Below, piece by piece: positions 23,996 to 35,890 of a stretch of 64,000 nucleotides of DNA. Below the pieces are notes generated by a model that did no database searches, was not told where the DNA came from, and saw only the letters and a program-made list of their open reading frames with translations. Origin of the DNA: Luzula sylvatica (Eukaryota; Streptophyta; Magnoliopsida; Poales; Juncaceae); contig OX326958.1 of the NCBI GenBank assembly GCA_946800325.1, positions 4,598,001 through 4,662,000 on the forward strand. Direction: 5' to 3'. Position 1 is the first letter of the stretch. The number at the start of each line of letters is the position of its first letter. A program made the translations under genes and the position numbers.

Positions 23996-26377
23996 ATGAT
24001 GGTAGCTCCGATTCTTCCTCTGCCAGCTCCGGATTCCGACGGGTCCAGTCAAGAGACGAGCAATGGAAAACTGGAAATTGTGTTATCGGATGCGAATCCT
24101 CCACAATCGGATTCGCGACCTGCTATGGTGGCGACTCACACGCGGAGCATCGGAATGATCCATCCGCCGCAGGATATTCGTGCTATTGTGGAGAAAACTG
24201 CGCAGTTCGTCGCCAAAAACGGTCCGGATTTCGAGCGGAAGATCGTAGCTAGCAACGCTTCAAACCCTAAATTCAATTTTTTGACCCCTTCCGATCCATT
24301 CCATGCTTATTATCAACATCGCGTCTCCGAATTCAAGATCCAGCTCGAAAACCCCACTGCGGATACCGATTTGAAGCCCTCGGATTCGACCCAACCGGGT
24401 TCGGAACCCGGTTCGACGAAACCGAGTACGAACGAGGAGTTTCGAGTACCGCTACCGAAGAAAATTCTAATCCGTCCTCCACCCGAACAGTACACCGTGA
24501 AGCTCCCAGAGGGGATAACTGGAGAGGAACTGGACATCATAAAGCTCACTGCTCAATTCGTTGCTCGAAATGGAAAAACCTTCATGGAGAAGTTAATGAA
24601 ACGGGCCGAAGTAGGTCTCCCTCAATTCCACTTCCTTCGTCCAACTCACAGCATGTTCTCTTTCTTCACCTCTTTGGCCGATGCGTACTCCAAAGTCCTC
24701 ATGCCCGAAAAGGAAATCACGACGAAATTAAAAGATTCTTCGAGCAGTCTCACAGTAATCCTAGAGCGATGTTTGAATCGACTCGAATGGGAGAAATCGC
24801 AAGAACAAGAGCGACTACGAGCCGAAGACGAAATCGAGCAAGAACGGGTCGAAATGGCCATGATCGATTGGCACGACTTCATCGTGGTCGAAACAATCGA
24901 ATTCGCCGAAGACGAAGATGAAGACTTGCCGATGCCCATGACGTTACAAGAAGTGATTCGACGAAGCAAAATCCCCTCGTCAGAACAACCCGAAACGGCA
25001 CAACCAATGGATACTACCGAACCCGTTAAAGAAGTCGAAATGGAAATGGACGAAGAAGAGATCCAACTGGTAGAAGAAGGCATGCGAGCCGCCAAACTGG
25101 AGATGTCCATTCCCGAACCGACCGGAGACGAACCGCCAATGCGAATCGTCAAGAACTGGAAGCGACCCGAAGAGCGAATCGCGGCCGAAAGAGACTCGAC
25201 GAGATTCGTGATCTCTCCAATAACGGGCGAATTAATCCCGATTAACGAAATGGGCGAACACATGCGGATCTCATTAATCGACCCGAAATATAAGGAGCAA
25301 AAGGACAGAATGATGGCGAAGATCAAGGAGACTACTCTCGCCGCAGATGATGAAATCTCGAGGAATATCGTTGGGCTTGCTCGTACCAGACCCGATATTT
25401 TCGGTACCACCGAAGAGGAGGTGTCCAATGCCGTCATGGCCGAGATCGAGAAGAAGAACGAGGAGCCTGTAATTTGGGACGGCCATTCTGCGAGTATCGG
25501 GAGAACCGCTAATCAAGCATTCTCGTTAAACGTACTGAATATTTTTACTTTTTTCTACTTTTTATGAGTATTTAATATTTAATGTTTTTTTACTACACAG
25601 GAAGAGGAGTTTAATAATGGAAGCGGAGGATTACCGGGTCCGATGGCACCGCCGAGCCGACCCGCTATCCCGACACTTCGCCCGTTACCGCCTCCTCCGG
25701 GTTTACCGATGAACATTCCGCGGTTTCCTCCGCCACCTCAGCAACTTCTCAGACCGGGCATGCAAATGCCGATGCAAACGGGTCAGGGTCAACCCGTTAT
25801 GCTTCGTCCGCCTGTACCGCTTCCTCCTGGATCGCAGTATGCTATGCCCGTACCGGGACCGCCAGGTCAGCAAAGACCGTTTATGAATATGATGATGCCG
25901 CCACCGCCTCCGATGATGGCCGGAGTTCCGCCTCCTCCTCCGCCGGAGGAGCAACCGCCTCTTCCGGACGAGCCCGAGCCGAAGAGGCAGAGAATTGATG
26001 ACGTGGTGCTCGTTCCTGAAAATCAATTCCTCGCTAAATATCCTGTAATTATTTTTATTATTATTCTTTTAAAAATATTATATTTTAATAATTTGTGGGT
26101 CTTACAGGGACCTGTTCGAGTATTGGTATCGGTGCCTAATACAGACGAAGGCAACTTGAACGGACAAGTACTGGAGATAACAGTTCAGTCGTTACTGGAG
26201 ACTGTGAGTAGTTTGAAAGAGAAAATTGCTGGAGAGGTCCAGTTACCTGCTAATAAACAGAAGATCAGTGCAAAGGCCGGTTTCTTGAAGGATAATTTAA
26301 GTCTGGCTTTTTACAATATTGCCCCTGGAGAAACCATCACTCTTTCTCTCAGAGAACGTGGTGGCCGAAAGAAATAA
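23996..26377 (+). CDS. SF3A1: Splicing factor 3A subunit 1 (SF3A120/SAP114 homolog)
   Basis: Three exons: 23996-25531, 25601-26044, 26108-26377, all phase 0, giving 749 aa. It is a U2 snRNP component required for prespliceosome assembly in the nucleus. Domain order fits the family: SURP1 about residues 58-105 (IVEKTAQFVAKNG), SURP2 about 178-225 (IKLTAQFVARNG), an acidic/charged middle with WHDFIVVETIEF, a Pro/Met-rich linker, and a C-terminal ubiquitin-like domain (about 661-749) ending LSLRERGGRKK. The start MMVAPILPLPAP fits the family's PLPAP N-terminus; two adjacent ATGs (23,996, 23,999) are possible. Intron 2 is only 63 bp, a multiple of three, with no stop, so retention would insert 21 hydrophobic residues in frame. 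A long antisense frame over exon 1 is a codon-bias shadow. Confidence 0.95.
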
Positions 26378-28165
26378 ATCATTTTTGATGGTATTGGCTA
26401 ATTAATTAGTTGTTTTTATTTGTAAAATAAAAGTTAATATTTTGTGGTGTTTTATTGCAGGTTTTGGGGTGAAGCGATGCGAAGTTAGAATTGCTTGTTC
26501 TGTTATGAGACAAATTAATTTAAGTTTTATTTTATGAACTTGTTGAAAACACTAAAAAAAGTTTTATTTACTAATTAATGTTTTTTGTTATTATTAGGGT
26601 TGTTTTTGTATTTCTTATATGGAGTACTTTTTTTTTATTGTAGGTTTGTACTTTCTATGATGGCATACTTTGGAGGTTTGTCATGTTTTATGATGTTCTT
26701 TTTTTTTGCCTAATTATTTAATTTATTTATTTTTCCTTTACTTTTATGCTAACACGATAATTGGTTCGGAGAATAGCGTTCATTAAATATCTAATATTTT
26801 TTGGTATTCTTTTTTGAGTTGAGAATTATCTCAAATTAATTGGTGAAAGGAGTTTTGACGAAAGAAGGGAAGAAGATTTAGGTATTTATTTATTTTTGGT
26901 TTTATGTTTTATGTTTTATTTTTGTGAGATTGGAGTAAGCGGTTATAATACGTATCGATGGAGAGAATTTATTTACTTTCAAGTTAATGATTATATAACG
27001 TTTTTTGAGAAAAGACCGAACTTTCAAGTGATTAGACCCATTTCTGAACAAAATTCTCATTTTCATTATAATTTAAGGGGGCCCAACTAATATTTTAAAT
27101 CGTAATTATACATTATTATTGTTCTAAAAGATCTAGAGGATGTTAATCTTCTATTATTAATAAATTAAATTATGGTGACATGGCAATTGATGTGATAATT
27201 AAAACTTTTAATACATCAACGTTTACGGTAAGACATTCTTATCTTCTATTTCAAGAATATGCTCTCTTTAGAGCCTATTTTTTGCGGCGTAAATAGATCT
27301 GTAGCCAAATCAGCGAGTCATGGATCTCGTTAAAGCCAAACTAGCTCGGAAATTTGTTGATCTGAGATTAAACTCGATACAAATTTGAGCTCGCCTTTTA
27401 TCTATTTTTTTCCATCTCAATTAAATCACAATAAATAAATAAAAAACCAAGAAGTACTAACTATACATACATACTATTAAGGGTACGCATTATTCGAAAT
27501 GTTTTAAAAAAAAAATGTGCTTTCCTATGATTACCCATTAATTAGCTTCGTCAAGTGATGGTTGCAGATCTAGAATTTAACCCTCCAATGTTTTTTTTAT
27601 TTCTCCTGAAAATTCTAGTAGCGAGCATATTATAACTCGAGATCGCAGCGGCAATATTGTTTGTTATATTATGTGTTTGTACTATTAACATTTTATGTAT
27701 ATGATTTTCACTGAAAATATTTTATTTCGGCGACGAGTATTTGAATTTTTCTTTTTAGTTAAATTGAAATTCATCTGATAATCAAGTTATGATCGAGTCG
27801 AGCCGAGTCGAGCTAGCCCGATTCAAAATGAGCCGAGTTTGCGATTGAGTTTTAGTTCGAACCTTAACGATAAATGAACCGAGCCGGTTGAATCCTATGA
27901 AGCGAGATCTCGCATTTGCTTGTAATAGCCTTAATGAGTCGCTATACAGGACACATAGATCAACAATGCCGCAAAAGATCGTTTCAAGTATTGATAGAAA
28001 TTAGAAACATATAACAAAGATTTTACAAATGAAATGAGCGGTATTGATGATTCTTTCCTTTGCATTTAAGATGAGGCTGAGCCAAGCCGTGGAACCCACT
28101 GAGTGTTAGACTTAGACCCGGTCTCCGCCGCGCCGTCGACGATTCTTCTTCTTCCCCGAATCGGA
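26378..28165. other. SF3A1 3' region and intergenic
   Basis: The first few hundred bases are AT-rich and probably include the SF3A1 3' UTR. TTGCAG followed by GTTTTGGGG at about 26,455 suggests a spliced 3' UTR. At 27,270-27,910 GAGCCGAGTCGAGCT-like repeats look like a decayed element. No gene is supported. Confidence 0.4.
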
Positions 28166-30069
28166 ATGGGTCGACCTGTCACGCTTCTCTTCTCCCTCCT
28201 CTTCGCTATACTGTTTCTCTTTATCGAGAAAACTAGCTGCGCAGGCTCCGCTGCTGTTGAGGCGCTCCGCCGGTCATCGTCGGCTTCGACGAGCCTTTGC
28301 GATGATATCGTCTCGCCGCGGGGCTATCCTTGCTCTGAACATACAGTATTGATTTACACTTCCTTCTTTTTAAGTTCATTCACCTAAATGGATTCAGAAA
28401 CTTTAATTTGGTCAATCAAATTGATCCTTTGTAAAATTGATGTATATTTAAGAATGATTTTGGATTCAATTTGAACAAAATAATAGTTTAGACATTATTA
28501 TACGCATAAATCTTTATACAAATTTGCAGGTTGAGACTGAAGATGGGTTCATTTTAACGGTTCATCGCGTACCATACGGTAAAAACTCCGTGGACCAAAC
28601 ACCGGGTCCACCAGTTTTCCTTCAACATGGCTTGTTTCAGGTAATTTACTAATTTTCAATCAATATATATTTCACATTTTCATTTTTCTTTTTAATTTTG
28701 ATTAAAAGGGTGGAGACACGTGGTTCATAAACGAGTGCGAGCAATCACTCGGATATATTTTAGCCGATAATGGATTCGATGTTTGGGTCGGAAACGTTCG
28801 TGGGACCCGTTACAGTCAAAATCACACCTCTTTAACAGTTCATAACAAGGTAATTAAAATAATTATATTATTTATTTTTATTCGTGCTTTATAATTATTT
28901 TAGCTCAATTTTGTAATTTTTTTTGAAGGATTTTTGGGATTGGAGTTGGCAAGAACTCGCCGAATATGATTTAGAAGCAATGTTGAGTTATGTGAATTCC
29001 ATAACTAATTCCACAATTATTTATATTGGCCATTCACAGGTATATATAGATATAATATTTCATAAATGAAAATACTTATATATTTATAATATTTTTTATA
29101 ATAATAATTAACAGGGAACTATAATGGGATTAGCTTCATTTACAATGACGAAAATAATATCTTATCTCGATTCCGCAGCACTACTTTGTCCAATTACGTA
29201 TCTTGATCACGTCACGTCCCGCTTCGTGATCCGTGCTGTCGCGATGCATCTCGATCAGGTATTATAAATTGGTTTCTCTTTTTTGCATATTAGTCCGCAT
29301 TTTTTATGATATTTATTTTGTAGATGCTTCAAACTATGGGAATTCATCAACTCAACTTCAGAAGGTTTTTCCGTCTCTATTTATTTATTGAAAAATTCAA
29401 AATTGATTTATTTTATTTTTGGGCAGTGAAATGTGTATCAAGATATTAGATTCGCTTTGTGACGAAGAAACAATTGATTGCAATAATTTGCTCTCTTCAA
29501 TTACCGGTTCATTTCTTTACAAATTAAATAAATTATAAATTAAATATTAAAAAATATTATATTTTATATTTTTTTAGGAGATAATTGTTGCTTTAATGCC
29601 TCGAGAGTAGATTATTATTTGGAGTACGAACCTCACCCTTCCTCTACAAAAAACCTTCGCCATCTTTTCCAAAGTAAAACAATCATAATTTTTTCAATTT
29701 AATAAAAACCATATTTACAAAAATACCCCTGAATATTTTTCAGTGATAAGGAAGGGCACGTTCGCAAAATACGACTATGGAATAATAAAAAACTTAATAA
29801 AATACGGACAAATCAGCCCCCCATCATATAACCTGAAAAAGATTCCAGAATCTTTTCCGCTTTGGATGGGTTACGGAGGACTGGACGAATTAGCTGATGT
29901 CATCGATATAAATCGCACGTTGAACGAGCTGAAATCCGAGCCCGAATTGTTGTATATTGAAAATTACGGTCATATAGATTTTATTATGAGCACCAAAGCC
30001 AAGGACGATGTTTATGGAGATTTAATTCGGTTTTTGAATTCTAGAGGTGGATCGAGTAGTAGTATTTAG
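28166..30069 (+). CDS. Secreted acid lipase (triacylglycerol lipase 2-like)
   Basis: Nine exons: 28166-28345, 28530-28640, 28709-28849, 28929-29039, 29115-29258, 29324-29364, 29427-29506, 29578-29673, 29744-30069; 409 aa. All junctions are GT-AG and every phase closes. It is an alpha/beta hydrolase of the gastric/lysosomal acid-lipase family, which hydrolyses acylglycerols. Visible features: N-terminal signal peptide ([19 protein letters not shown]), [20 protein letters not shown] opening the lipase domain, oxyanion-side LQHGLFQGGDTW, nucleophile elbow GHSQGT (Ser180), likely Asp349 in [10 protein letters not shown] and His378 in NYGHIDF. The secretory signal suggests endomembrane, vacuolar or apoplastic location. 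ATG 28,166 is chosen because the signal peptide follows directly. Arabidopsis relatives are about the same length. The gene appears intact. Confidence 0.95.
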
Positions 30070-31488
30070 AATATTTTTGTTGGTAAATTTGAACTGAGAC
30101 TCTCTCTCTCTCTCTAGAAATGAAATGGAAGAGAGTAGTATAAGTAGAATTTGATTTTTATCCACGCGTATTGTAATTATTTGTGTAAATTTTGGTGTAT
30201 ATATAAATTTGAAAGATCAAAAAATTGAGTTGCGATGTCAGAATTGAACAATTTTAAAATTTAGGTTTATAATTGGTCCCTAATTCCCTATATATTGTTT
30301 TTTTGTTGACATATATAATGTTTTTGATATAGTATTTTTTACTACTTTTACAAGTTATATTAAGCCATATATTTACGTTACACACTATATATTATATATT
30401 GTTTTGGATAATTATAAATTGTTTTTTACACCCTACTTATTTCTTTTGGTATATGCAATGTATATACCATTTTAGATTCTATATGCCTTTTCTTTTTGAG
30501 AAATTTTACAAAAAACCCCAACTTTTCGAATATTATCAAAAGACCCTTAATTTCAAAACAACATATAGTGTGTAAAAAAAAATCAAGTGATTTTTTATAA
30601 TTAAAAAAAAAAAAAATTCTAGGAGATTTTAGATTCTATATGCAATGTTTGATGAAAAAAGTCCAACTCAATTTCTAGGAGATTTTTGATAATTTCAAAT
30701 CAATTTCTAGGAGATTTTGAAGAAATCTAAAAATCAAGTGATTTTTGATAATTTCAAAAAAAAATTAAGGAATTTTTGAGAATCCCCTTCCTTTTTTCAA
30801 TATTTGTACATTGGTTTACACCATATATACTCATTTCAACGTATCTATACCGTTTATATAACAAATACATGCGCTTTGTTTATTTAATATAATATGCTAT
30901 TTTAAATATTTCTAGTTGATCAACATGTTAATTTCTATAATAAATTTTGAAAGTCAAATGAAATTATTTATGTTGGCATGCCACATTATTCCATAATAAC
31001 TCGCTACACAATTAACCCCAAACATTGCCCTTAAATATTTCTTTGAATTGGATTGTATTAGTGACATGTATACCGTTTTATAACAAGAAAATATCACGTA
31101 TACCCCTTGAAAACTATATTGACATGTTTGGAAGGGTATACAAGAAAATATATGATTTGAGGGTCGGTTTTGACGTCTTTTTGGGTCGATTTTGACCGTC
31201 CCAATGAGACAAAAATGTTGTAGTTATATATTATATAACTAAGAGAAAACCAATATAATTTGTATTTGTTTATTGTCTTTGGTTCGGTCTGTTTACAGTA
31301 TGACACGATTAGTTAACATTTGAAGTTGAAGAAGACCAATCTTTCTTCTTGGCACGTTCAAAATCCACTCTCCATTTAAAATTTGAATTATCAAATTATC
31401 AAATCCCCTCAAATTCATTTTCTTTCTTTCTTCCTTCTTCAAGACCCATCTTTCTTTCTTCTTCTTCTTGTTCTCGATTGAGATTGAT
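30070..31488. other. Intergenic
   Basis: Lipase 3' flank with a short (CT)n run near 30,100, then AT-rich sequence. At 30,500-30,780 a phrase TTTCTAGGAGATTTT recurs several times. No gene is supported. The last 150 bp are CT-rich, as expected of the 5' UTR of the next gene. Confidence 0.45.
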
Positions 31489-33163
31489 ATGGCGAGCTAT
31501 GTACTATGGCTACACGGATCGGGTGATTCGGGTCCGGCGAATGAATCCATTAAGGATCATTTCACAGATTCGGTGTTTAAGAGTACGAAATGGGGTTTTC
31601 CTACTGCTCCGTCGAGACCGATCACTATTAATCGTACGTGCATTCTTCTTTTCGTTACCTTCTTGAACAAAACCAATTATGATTTCTTTCTTTCTTGTTT
31701 CTTGAAATAGTATATCGATACATTAAAACAATATAATTTCCTCATCAAGAACAATTTTCCCTCTGTTCCGATAACGAGAGAATTTCTGCTGTATTAGTTT
31801 TTGGCTCTTTGTCGCAATTGGTTGTATGTTTTCTTTCGTTTGACTATAGTTTGCGAAAAACTAATATTCTCACAAATAAAAATTGGAACGTTAAAACTAA
31901 TAATCTCACAAAATGAACCATCATACAACAACAACAATATAACTATTTTAGTTCAATTACTTCACAGTTTCATTATTTTTTATATTTTGTTTATTACATA
32001 CATTTTGTGATAAATTATTTTATTACAACTATATATTGTATTGTTATATCTAAGTAATTTTTATTACAATATATACTATTTTGGTATTATTTTGACAGAA
32101 CACTAAAATTTATCATTTTGTATGCAAAAACAATAGATAACATTATCTTATTTAAACAGTATATATTACAGGAAAATAATATATTTGCCAGACATCAATT
32201 TGCTGCCCTAAGTATAATTTTGATAAATAATAATATAACCAACTAATTAATTAATTAGCCAATACTTTGTCAAATATATTATTCGTTGACCATTCTCTCA
32301 AATGTATGTATGTATAGGTGGTGCTGTAATGCCAGCTTGGTTTGATGTTACTGATGTGCCCATTACCTCTGTAAGTTTCACTAATTGAATTTTTCATTTT
32401 TTTAGCCTATTAATATCAATATTAATTCATTTTTTTAATGAAATATTTGTTTAAAACCCGAGCAGCAAAGTACGAGACACGAAGAGGGAGCTCTCAAAGC
32501 AGTGAAGGATGTACATATCATGATCGACAAGGAGATTTCTAACGGAATGAACCCTCAAAACATATTTATTTGCGGATTTAGCCAAGGAGGTATTCGTTGT
32601 TTTCGTTACCGCATTTTCGCTCGGTACATAACTCGCTGAACTGTATTATTTTTTTGACAGGAGCTTTGGCCATAGCGAGCGTTTTAGTTTATCCAAAGAC
32701 GCTTGGAGGAGCCGTTATATTTAGCGGATCCATGCCTCTGAATGCAACCATCAAAGAACAAGTCTCGCCCGAAGCGAAAAAGGTATATCTCGATTAATAA
32801 TTGAGATTTTTATGATCTAATATTTTTAATTTTGATGCATGAAGACACCGATTTTGTGGCTTCACGGCATGGATGACCAGCTCGTACTATTCGAGGCTGG
32901 CGAGTCTGCATCGACATTCTTACAACAAATAGGCATGACTTGCGAATTGAAGGCACGTTTGCGCTTTTTACTCCATAATTTTCACTTTGAATTTATTTTA
33001 CTTAAATTTTCATTTTTGTTTTTGGAAAATTCAGAGGTATCCTGGTTTTGGGCATTCATTGATGGACGAAGAATTGGAATATTTCGCGACGTGGCTCAAA
33101 AGCCGTTTACAGGGTGGCGGAGATGTAATTCAACAACGAAGAGGATGTTGTTCTCAGATGTAA
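31489..33163 (+). CDS. Acyl-protein thioesterase / carboxylesterase (SOBER1-like)
   Basis: Six exons: 31489-31633, 32318-32370, 32466-32589, 32661-32782, 32845-32952, 33035-33163; 226 aa. It belongs to the alpha/beta hydrolase phospholipase/carboxylesterase family, which removes acyl groups from proteins or small esters in the cytosol. Visible: YVLWLHGSGDSGP near the N-terminus, nucleophile motif GFSQGG (Ser105), HGMDDQLV (Asp159) and PGFGHS (His191), so the catalytic triad is complete. No signal peptide. It ends RGCCSQM; the Cys pair near the end could be lipidated, an inference. Exon 5 ends AAG|GCACGT: a GC donor is needed to keep PGFGHS in frame, because the nearby GT four bases on would shift it. 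Acceptor of exon 3 could be three bases earlier. Confidence 0.92.
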
Positions 33164-33964
33164 ATCATACTTTACTAATTAATAAACAAAAATAATTTTA
33201 TTCGTAGTTTGAGGTATGGGAAATACCTCGATGGAATGGAATGGGCGGGGACACGATATTTGAGAAAACTCGAAAGAAAATGTGCTTTGAGTTGTGTTTT
33301 TTGTGATTTTGTGCTATTTTGAAATTGCATGACAGGATATTCTTGTAGATAGTTCAATTATGAAAAAAATATATTTTCAGTTATTTTTCACGAGTGAAGA
33401 AGACATGGACCATCAACATAAATTGACTTGTAATAGTGTATAATTGCCCAATCAGGCTTACTGAATTATTTCTTACCAATAGATTTCCAAATAGGGTTCT
33501 TGAAATTGAAAATACTGGTCCAAAATTAGAGTTAGATACAAGAAATGGACCCTCTCATAAATTTAATCAATTTTCCACCAACTAATGTTGGCAGAACACA
33601 ATTAATTAATTTATTTCTCTTACATAAACTACATAGAAATAAAAATGGGGATTTACATATTTACCCTTCTTAAAACTAAAAATAACTTATTTACTCTTCT
33701 AAAAATTAAAATATCATATTTACTCTCTTAAAAAATCTAAAATATCATATATATTTATCGTATGAAAACATACAGAATATGAAAAATGCCCAAACCCTTA
33801 ATTTGGTGTCAAATTTATCGAATTAATTAGGTTTATTTTTACAAACCCTAATTATTGTTATTATTTTATGACTCATTCGGTGTTACCAAAAAAATCGAAA
33901 AAAAATGACCCCCTAATGATAATGATGTCGATATGTGCTTTGTAAGCTACGTAATCATAGCAAA
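33164..33964. other. Thioesterase 3' flank and intergenic
   Basis: No gene. At 33,650-33,770 another block of the ATTTAC(C/T)CTTCT..AAATATCATAT dispersed repeat occurs. Confidence 0.4.
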
Positions 33965-35890
33965 TTATTCATTTGGTGACAGTGGAATAGAGGATTAACT
34001 CGGAATAACCTCTCTAATCCAGCCGAACATGGTTGGAAAATAATGGAATTAAGTAGAATTACTCTCTTCCATGGGGTACATGGAAGAGACTTAAACCATG
34101 GAATAATTATTTTTTCAGACGAAATTACCCCTTCTAATTCCACTTTCTACCTACGTGGCAAAGAAAAAAATATATTTTACCCCTCTCTCCTCCAAAGCAT
34201 AAACCCCCAAACAAGAACACCTCCACCAAGTTTCTTCCTCTCTAACATTTCTAGCGATTCGTTGATGAACTCACTGAACAAATATGTTTAATCGGCTACT
34301 CTGTTTTTGCTCTTTCGAACAAGATCCGGTTGTTAGGTTTCTTGAATCTGACGAGAAAAGCAAGTTTATGCGAGCCGTTGGCTAGGACGAGTGGAGTGAA
34401 TTAACATCGATCGATGCAAACAACTTCGATGCACAAATTCAGACTGCTCCTTCGCATATTAATCTGATTAGAGGTAATGTTTCTCCCTTTACTTTTTTTT
34501 TTCTCTATTTACACAAATCAGAATCAAAATTATCACTTTTTTCCTAGTTAATTTTATCATTGACCTCTTTTTAGTTGATCAAAGTCAGACTTATCATTTT
34601 GCCTTGGTCAAATAAAAAACGAAGATGGTTTAGCAATGCTCAATTGAGATTGAAATTGAACACATTGCTGTTTAATTTCAAAGTTAAGGATATATAAGTT
34701 GTAATTATGATTATATTAGAACTTGCAGATTGCATTTTTGTATTATGTTTCTTTCTATTTTTAGTTTTAGAGGTGAATGGAAAATATCTAGGGATCCTGA
34801 TACTCCAAATAAATATATGAAACATGAGGTATGGTTTTGAACCAAAATAATACTAATTAATATGTATGTTTGGCATAATTTCATGCATACCCCAGCCATT
34901 TCTCATGAATATCATGTATACCTGCCAATTGTTGATATTTCTCAAATTTTGTAGGGTTGTTCGTGATAATTAACATTTTCGAAGGGTATATGTGAATTTT
35001 TTGAAAAAAATCAGGAAAGAAGTTTTATTGGTATTTTTCAATATTGTAAGTGTGTTTATGACATTCACATTTTGGAGGGGTATGTGTAAAATTTTGAGGT
35101 TTTGTAGGTATTTATGTTCCAAGGGTGTATCTGAATTTCTGAAAAATTAGGAGACGAGGGATATTGTTGATATTTTTCATATTTTGTAGGGGTGTTTTTT
35201 TTCTAATAAATTTGCTTTTGCATCGCAGGTGCAGCTTCCGCATATATGCCATTCGACAATTTCGTCGAACGCTTTCAGTGCAAGAATTTCAATATTTGTG
35301 TTGTTTAACTTTGAAGGTTCATATTCTTTTGCGAAGTATTTATTCAAAAATAGATACAGGAGTGTTTTTACCATTTTTCTTAATTGGTACAAGCTATTTT
35401 TCTTCATTGGTGCATGCTATTAAGATGCATAATTGATTGATGTTTTCATGATTTTTTAACTGGTACCGAAACTGATACCAAAGAAAAGTATCAAGTATCC
35501 ATGTTTCATTTTGTGAGGCTTAATTTGAGAATTTAAGTAAAATTTAGTTAATTTTACATGTAAGTTATATTTTATTTTGTTTTATTTATATTTAATTTAG
35601 TTAGGGACTAGAATTTTATATGCTGAATGTATGTGTACTCCATATTGATGTTTTTGAAGAACTATGTTTGCCTGCGGGGTATTTATTTTGTTATGTTTTT
35701 TTTTTTAAATTGATGAATAAAAAAAAGTAAATTAATATACCTAGCATTAAGGGCATTTTAGTCAATATCATCTATACTATATAAAAATTGACAATTTATT
35801 CCATCAATCTAACCGAACACTGATGGAATAAAATAGAATAATCACTCTTCCATTATTCCACTATTCCATCTACTGCCGAACAAGCCTATG
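33965..35890 (+). mobile_element. Possible TIR element carrying gene fragments
   Basis: The left end (from about 33,965: ACAGTGGAATAGAGGATTAA, CAGCCGAACATGGTTGGAA) and the reverse complement of the right end (about 35,800-35,890: GGCAGTAGATGGAATAGTGG, GTTCGGTT) share the same order of words, as degenerate inverted repeats would. Target duplications were not resolved. Between them lie coding-like exons (see 34,284-35,318). The call is tentative. Confidence 0.3.
34284..35318 (+). pseudogene. Unrecognised multi-exon gene fragment with in-frame stop
   Basis: A first exon-like stretch (34,284-34,473) reads MFNRLLCFCSFEQDPVVRFL with a TAG after about 33 codons, then continues in frame (DEWSELTSIDANNFDAQIQ) to a GTAATG donor. 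A second stretch ending GAG|GTATGG near 34,828 reads RGEWKISRDPDTPNKYMKHE. A third after GCATCGCAG (35,230-35,318) reads VQLPHICHSTISSNAFSAR to a GT donor. Codon use and splice-like borders look genic, but I do not recognise the family. It may be a captured or decayed gene piece. Confidence 0.3.

Noticed and set aside
24646..25437. 263-codon antisense open frame in SF3A1
   Set aside because: Ser/Ile-rich shadow of the SF3A1 exon with no splice sites, domain or promoter.
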